Shown here one piece after another: positions 61,012 to 64,000 of a DNA stretch of 64,000 nucleotides; position 1 is the first letter of the stretch; every line of letters begins with the position of its first letter. This stretch comes from Alphaproteobacteria bacterium (GTDB lineage: Bacteria; Pseudomonadota; Alphaproteobacteria; Rhizobiales; OSC116). The DNA lies in contig NVQL02000006.1 in assembly GCA_002400495.2 (NCBI GenBank), positions 1 to 64,000 of the forward strand, given 5' to 3'. The notes below the pieces were generated by a model. The model was not told where the DNA came from, made no database searches, and saw only the letters and a list, made by a program, of their open reading frames with translations. A program made the position numbers and the translations under genes.

Positions 61012-61983
61012 ATGGACAAAGTTCAACGGCAAGTGGATGTTTATATATATGACAATGTTAATGCACTGGATGTATCTGGCATATCAGAGGCATTTCATAC
61101 CGCGGTCGTCAATGGTCAACGCGCTTATAAAATGCGTTATGTTTCGTTAACTGGCGGAAATGTAATCAGCACATGTGGTTTAAAGCTGGTGGCGGATATT
61201 GCGTTGCACGAAATTAGTGATGCGGATGATTTATTGTTGCCAGGCGGGCAGGGGGTCAATGATCAATTGCAGCAAAAAGATTTACTTGCGCACATTCATA
61301 ATTGGCAGAAAAACAAACCGCAAAGGCGGCTTATTTCGATTTGCTCTGGCGCTTTATTATTGGCTGAGGCCGGTGTGTTAAACGGGCGGATTGCCACCAC
61401 ACATTGGGGTCGGCGAGACTATGTGCTAGAGACATATCGCAAAGTTAAGTGGCAGATTGATAAAATATATGTGGCTGATGGCAATATATATAGCTCGGCA
61501 GGTGTAACCGCAGGGGTTGACTTGGCACTGGCGATTATAAAACAAGATTGCGGGGCTGAGGTTGCACTCAATGTGGCGCGTGAATTGGTGGTTTCGATAC
61601 GTAGATCGGGTGGCCAAACTCAATATTCCGACATATTGCGAAGCCAATATTTGGTACAAGATTCGCTGGGAAATTTGCTTGATCAATTGGTGGCGTCGCC
61701 GCAAAAAAATTGGACATTAGAAATTATGGCGGCTGAAGTGGGTATGACAAGCCGCACGCTAAGCCGCAAATTTAATGATCAATTAAAAATGTCGCCAATG
61801 TCTTATGTCGAAAAAATCAGAGTTAAACATGCCGAAAACCTACTGGGTTTGGGTGTTTCGACACAACAAACCGCACAACAAAGCGGGTTTGGTAGCTTGC
61901 AGCGTATGCGGCGGGGGTTTGAGCGCCAAATTGGCATCACCCCCGCCGCTTATGTTGAAAAATTTTGTCAAACCTATTCGTAA
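61012..61983 (+). CDS. GlxA-family transcriptional regulator (DJ-1/PfpI plus AraC HTH)
   Basis: N-terminal DJ-1/PfpI-like domain (about 8-185), with DDLLLPGGQG and the nucleophile-elbow cysteine in LISICSGALLLAEAGVL (Cys111), then THWGRRD. The C-terminal AraC-type part (about 230-318) has two helix-turn-helix units: WTLEIMAAEVGMTSRTLSRKF and TAQQSGFGSLQRMRRGF. 323 residues is normal. It probably senses a small molecule or only uses the fold. It diverges from the MFS gene and runs tail to tail into the permease gene, with a 10-bp overlap of the coding ends. Confidence 0.92.
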   Translation: MDKVQRQVDVYIYDNVNALDVSGISEAFHTAVVNGQRAYKMRYVSLTGGNVISTCGLKLVADIALHEISDADDLLLPGGQGVNDQLQQKDLLAHIHNWQKNKPQRRLISICSGALLLAEAGVLNGRIATTHWGRRDYVLETYRKVKWQIDKIYVADGNIYSSAGVTAGVDLALAIIKQDCGAEVALNVARELVVSIRRSGGQTQYSDILRSQYLVQDSLGNLLDQLVASPQKNWTLEIMAAEVGMTSRTLSRKFNDQLKMSPMSYVEKIRVKHAENLLGLGVSTQQTAQQSGFGSLQRMRRGFERQIGITPAAYVEKFCQTYS

Positions 61984-64000
61984 GCAATCGCCTCGCGCAC
62001 GGAGATTTTAATGGCTTTGCTTGCGGGCAAGCGACTGGCAATATAGCCAAATGCCAAGGTTACAATCAGGGTGATGGCAAAACCCATAAAGCTGAAAGTA
62101 AAATCCAATGGGGTGTTTTCGCCCAGTATAAGATTGCCAAAAAACTTAGCGCCATAAGCACTTAGTGGCAGTGCCAATAATATGCCCAACAGCACACTTA
62201 AAGCGCTGACCATAAATCCTTCCATCACAAATAGCCGTATGACCATTTTGGGCGTGGCACCAATGGCACGCAGCACGCCAATTTCGCGGGTGCGTTCCAT
62301 CACATTAATGCCCATGGCCGAGCCCATGCCCATAGCTGAGACCGATAAAACCAGTAATGATAAAATCAGCAATGCGGTTAAAATAATGTTCAGATGATCA
62401 AAGACAATTTTGGTATATTCCACTTCTGATATAATATAAACCACCTCTATGCCTTGATTGGCGATCACTCGTTCGACCTGTTTTTTAACGCGCAAAACAT
62501 TGTCATAAGAGCGGTCATTAAGCACCATCATTAAGCTGTTTATTTCATCATCCAGCTTGGCAATTTGGCGATATTTGTCGATGTCGATATAGATTTTAGC
62601 TACATCAAACTCACGCACCATGCCCACCAATCTGGCCGATATATCCTGTCCTGCGATGCTGATGGTATATTGCTGCCCGATGACAATGGGCGCAAATTCA
62701 CTCGCGGCTTGCTGATTGATGACGAATTCAAGTTGCTCAGCGCCCGTCAGCCAAGTGCCTTGTAAGAAGTCGTGTTTATTCAGTGTGTTGTCATAAGGCA
62801 TGGCAACCAAGCCGATGCTGTTCGCGGTGGCAATCGCGTCAGTTTGAACGCGGCCAACACCATCCAACCAACCTTCAATGCTGCTGATGGCGGCAATGTC
62901 GTTAAATGGCGCACTGGCGGTTTCGGGCGGGACAGTGTTTTTGAGCACAACTTTTAAATCATATTGCATTGAATTTGAGCTATTGGTTAAAAATTGGCTT
63001 AATGATTCACGCACATTAAACCCGGTTAAAAATATGCCAACGCCCAATGCCATGGTCAGCATGGTGACCAACATGCGGCCTTTGCGGCGCGCCAGATTGC
63101 GCCATGCCAGTGAGTAGATGTTCATGCCCATACTACTGGTTTTGCGGCTTGAGCTCGCATTGTTGCCTGCCTCAATGCCATAATCAGCAAGGGCGTTATT
63201 GACTGATATATGCACCGCATTGCGCAACATAGGCAAAGAGAAAATAACGGGCAGAATAAAACCCAACACAATCACTATGGCAAAAATAAAATAAGGCAGA
63301 TCGGTGGTGAGAATATCAAAATTTAATACGCTCGCAATAAAGTCTGAATATTTTTTGCCCGTCAGCACCGCAAGCGGTAGCCCAATGGCGATGGAGACAG
63401 CCGAAATACTCAACAGATAAGTCAGATAAATGCGGAGTATATGCCCACGTTTGGCGCCAATGGCTTTCATAATGCCAATTTGACGGGTTTGTCGGGTAAA
63501 AATGCTGTTCATCAATTGTGAGATGAGCACCATAGACATAATGAAAGTCAAAAAGCTGATGCTGCCGTTAATCATCAATATGGTGTTGAGCTGAAATTGA
63601 TGCGGATGCTGATCGAATTTCGGAATGTTACTGGCCTCAATTTTTATGCCTTGGGCAGCAAATTGAATGGCTAACTTCGCATAGGCTTGTTTTACATCCT
63701 GCTGGGTTTTGACATTGTTAAACCGAATGATCAACTTTTGATGCGTGGCTTTGCCCGAAAGGCGGGTGTAATTTGCCTCATCGGTATAAGCATAAATGAA
63801 AGCATCTTGGGTCGATGGCGCTTGGCCAGGGTCAAATATAATGCCACTAATTTTGACATCAATTAATTTCCCGTTGGATTGGGCGCGTGCCACACTATCA
63901 ACATTTAATTGCGAGATGAGCAAATTGTTACGCTCAATGGCAATGGTGCCTTTGGCAGGCGGGAATTGGCCAGCTTGCGGGTAGAATTTGGCAATGGATA
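61974..64000 (-). CDS. ABC transporter permease, MacB/FtsX family (5' end outside window)
   Basis: The frame stays open to the right edge with no start needed, reading SIAKFYPQAGQF upstream of the first usable start, so the N-terminus is missing. Two FtsX-type permease blocks are seen: FIMSMVLISQLMNSIFTRQTRQIGIMKAIGAKRGHIL with three further membrane segments, and a second near the C-terminus with GSAMGINVMERTREIGVLRAIG and MEGFMVSALSVLLGILLALP. The long soluble part between them (about 290-500 in the visible protein) is a periplasmic domain. Such permeases handle lipoproteins, peptides or drugs with a MacB-like ATPase that would lie further right. Substrate unknown. Confidence 0.9.
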   Translation of the reverse strand, partial: SIAKFYPQAGQFPPAKGTIAIERNNLLISQLNVDSVARAQSNGKLIDVKISGIIFDPGQAPSTQDAFIYAYTDEANYTRLSGKATHQKLIIRFNNVKTQQDVKQAYAKLAIQFAAQGIKIEASNIPKFDQHPHQFQLNTILMINGSISFLTFIMSMVLISQLMNSIFTRQTRQIGIMKAIGAKRGHILRIYLTYLLSISAVSIAIGLPLAVLTGKKYSDFIASVLNFDILTTDLPYFIFAIVIVLGFILPVIFSLPMLRNAVHISVNNALADYGIEAGNNASSSRKTSSMGMNIYSLAWRNLARRKGRMLVTMLTMALGVGIFLTGFNVRESLSQFLTNSSNSMQYDLKVVLKNTVPPETASAPFNDIAAISSIEGWLDGVGRVQTDAIATANSIGLVAMPYDNTLNKHDFLQGTWLTGAEQLEFVINQQAASEFAPIVIGQQYTISIAGQDISARLVGMVREFDVAKIYIDIDKYRQIAKLDDEINSLMMVLNDRSYDNVLRVKKQVERVIANQGIEVVYIISEVEYTKIVFDHLNIILTALLILSLLVLSVSAMGMGSAMGINVMERTREIGVLRAIGATPKMVIRLFVMEGFMVSALSVLLGILLALPLSAYGAKFFGNLILGENTPLDFTFSFMGFAITLIVTLAFGYIASRLPASKAIKISVREAIAYE

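Noticed and set aside
1-64000. CRISPR array or insertion sequence
   Set aside because: No regularly spaced repeats and no transposase gene were seen anywhere in the window.

Overview
The window looks like part of an alphaproteobacterial genome of fairly low G+C. This rests on the TrbI plus DUF2274 pair at the left edge, a XylF/XylH/XylG-type ABC importer with a half-size ATPase, a GlxA-type regulator and the overall gene style. The genus cannot be read from the sequence. No rRNA, tRNA or CRISPR array was seen.

Region A (1-about 9.9 kb) is accessory DNA. It opens inside the last genes of a conjugative transfer (trb) operon: a truncated TrbI/VirB10-like protein, then a DUF2274 protein. Genes that look like anti-phage defence follow: a possible ADP-ribosyltransferase-fold protein, a divergent single-pass membrane protein, a complete three-gene ABC three-component (ABC-3C) operon (PD-(D/E)XK nuclease effector, middle component, zinc-hook SMC-like ATPase), and a convergent 1312-residue alpha/beta-hydrolase STAND NTPase that carries a 9-bp homopolymer tract. 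A 514-bp non-coding gap with alternative stem-loops and a terminator then separates this region from the next.

Region B (10.2-17.7 kb, + strand) makes activated sugars: Ugd (UDP-glucuronate), Gmd and Fcl (GDP-L-fucose), a decayed GDP-mannose mannosyl hydrolase, ManC and ManB (GDP-mannose), then a WecA-type initiating phosphoglycosyl transferase. Region C (47.3 back to 17.8 kb, - strand) is a co-directional run of about 24 genes for a surface polysaccharide. It holds Wza, a Wzc-like co-polymerase with ruined kinase motifs, a Wzx flippase, a CapA-like protein, an asparagine-synthase-like amidotransferase, several glycosyltransferases, a dTDP-3-amino-3,6-dideoxyhexose pathway (RmlA, RmlB, FdtA-like, FdtB-like), an acyltransferase-3/SGNH protein, a Wzy/ligase-type membrane protein and a WecG/TagA transferase. 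Inside it, 23.7-30.6 kb is a tightly overlapping module (two sugar nucleotidyltransferases, GDPD-like phosphodiesterase, class II aldolase, GT-C/uridine-kinase fusion, GtrA, HAD phosphatase, GT2) whose product I cannot assign. It may build an unusual activated polyol or sugar.

Region D (47.8-59.7 kb) starts with an aldo/keto reductase and is otherwise a xylose regulon. On the - strand run xylB, xylA, a secreted FG-GAP/ASPIC-UnbV protein, xylF, xylH and xylG. On the + strand, divergently, run a LacI-family regulator, an aldose 1-epimerase, an alpha/beta hydrolase and a tiny membrane protein. Stem-loops bracket xylF, as expected if the binding protein is expressed above the rest of the importer. 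Region E (59.7-64 kb) holds an MFS transporter, a divergent GlxA-family regulator, and a MacB/FtsX-type permease that runs off the right edge.
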